Assembly (NCBI RefSeq): GCF_000711895.1 | Contig: NZ_JONO01000018.1 | Location: 28,019 to 92,018 of the forward strand | Direction of reading: 5' to 3' | Source of the DNA: Photorhabdus australis DSM 17609 | GTDB taxonomy: Bacteria; Pseudomonadota; Gammaproteobacteria; Enterobacterales; Enterobacteriaceae | DNA length: 64,000 nucleotides | Shown: piece after piece, positions 63,681 to 64,000 of the stretch | Numbering within the stretch: position 1 is the stretch's first letter | How the letters are laid out: each line of letters starts with the position of its first letter | Program-made: the position numbers and the translations under genes | The notes under the pieces: model-generated | What the model was told of the DNA's origin: nothing | The model's database searches: none | Seen by the model: only the letters and a program-made list of their open reading frames with translations

Positions 63681-64000
63681 ATCGAGTAGGAGACGGGATC
63701 GCTCCCGCCGTCCTCTCACACCACCGTACGTACGGTTCCGTATACGGCGGTTCATTGTTAACGCTGGAACTGCCTATGAAGTTCCTGCAGTGATAAGAGT
63801 CCCGCTTGTGAGAACGCTTTCTTTGGATATGCCTGGTTCATGTGACTGGCTCCTGAGTTCCACCAAGGTCCTCGCTGGTTTGTCGCTGATCTCCACGCTC
63901 TTCCTTCCCCAAGTCCGCTCCTCATTAGCATTCTTGCTCGGGCGTACGACCTTTTCCTTTGCCGCCATATCAGGCAGCGCAGTTTTCGCCGTATCCAACT
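63681..64000 (-). mobile_element. Group II intron, 3' part (domains V and VI), continues past window
   Basis: On the minus strand, 63751-63720 folds as a domain V hairpin: ACCGCCGTA pairs with TACGGTGGT, then a two-base CG bulge, then UACG/CGUA and a short loop. The catalytic triad position reads CGC rather than AGC. Domain VI follows (GACGGCGGGAGCGATCCCGTC) with a probable bulged branch-point A in CCTACTCGAT, whose last base (63681) is the intron 3' end. No recognisable reverse transcriptase is seen in 63752-64000. A short 27-codon frame (63841-63758) ends just before domain V. The rest of the intron lies beyond the window. Confidence 0.8.

Noticed and set aside
63774..63998. 74-codon frame as a reverse transcriptase fragment
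   Set aside because: I see no RT, maturase or endonuclease motif; the sequence is better explained as structured intron RNA.

Overview
The window is a piece of an enterobacterial chromosome that reads as Photorhabdus, most like the P. asymbiotica side of the genus. Most genes are close relatives of E. coli K-12 housekeeping genes in conserved local order. The best genus marker is the block at 49.4-57.7 kb: a LuxR-type receptor next to a six-gene operon, matching the Photorhabdus pluR/pauR-pcfABCDEF locus (cell clumping). The receptor's six ligand-pocket positions read T-Y-D-Q-Y-I, which I recall as the PauR (dialkylresorcinol-sensing) signature. All identifications are from reading the sequence; no database search was run.

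Layout. (1) 1-3.1 kb: an export operon of one HlyD-type adaptor and two ABC-2 permeases, the last cut by the window edge. (2) 3.3-7.8 kb: btsS-btsR and a CstA/BtsT-family pyruvate transporter gene. Between regulator and transporter lie a CRP-type site and three BtsR-type direct repeats. (3) 7.8-31.6 kb: the deaD-nlpI-pnp-rpsO-truB-rbfA-infB-nusA-rimP-tRNA-fMet block, then tRNA-Leu, secG-glmM-folP-ftsH-rlmE, yhbY, greA, dacB, obgE-rpmA-rplU and ispB. argG, which I recall between leuU and metY in E. coli, is absent, as is yhbE. (4) 31.6-33 kb: two tandem Mu-type HTH genes facing a Ner-like sfsB gene, the layout of a phage Mu immunity switch. (5) 33-38.2 kb: mdh, argR, mpl, fbp, ppa. The argR/mpl boundary joins two groups that are far apart in E. 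coli. (6) 38.3-49.1 kb: ytfP-tamB-tamA, msrA, ytfL, ytfK, ytfJ, cysQ, fklB. (7) 49.4-57.7 kb: the AT-rich pauR-pcf island. (8) 58.1-63.5 kb: rplI-rpsR-priB-rpsF, rlmB, rnr, nsrR. (9) 63.68-64 kb: the 3' end of a group II intron upstream of nsrR.

The most interesting part is the pcf island. Its enzymes look like a small biosynthetic pathway: a PLP beta-replacement enzyme (PcfA), an argininosuccinate-synthase homologue whose ATP loops have decayed (PcfB), an amidinotransferase/DDAH-fold enzyme with Cys-His catalytic residues (PcfC), a NodU-type carbamoyltransferase (PcfD), an MFS exporter (PcfE) and an ATP-grasp ligase (PcfF). I infer an arginine- or citrulline-like modified amino acid or dipeptide as the product. 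Upstream of pcfA is a lux-box-like dyad with CTGT-N8-ACAG geometry, followed at activator spacing by a perfect TATAAT. Other points worth checking are the BtsR operator array, the Mu-type switch with a perfect 12-bp inverted repeat, a structured 87-bp element inside the pcf operon, a possible Shine-Dalgarno-sequestering hairpin before ytfL, and an intron that may have split a terminator.
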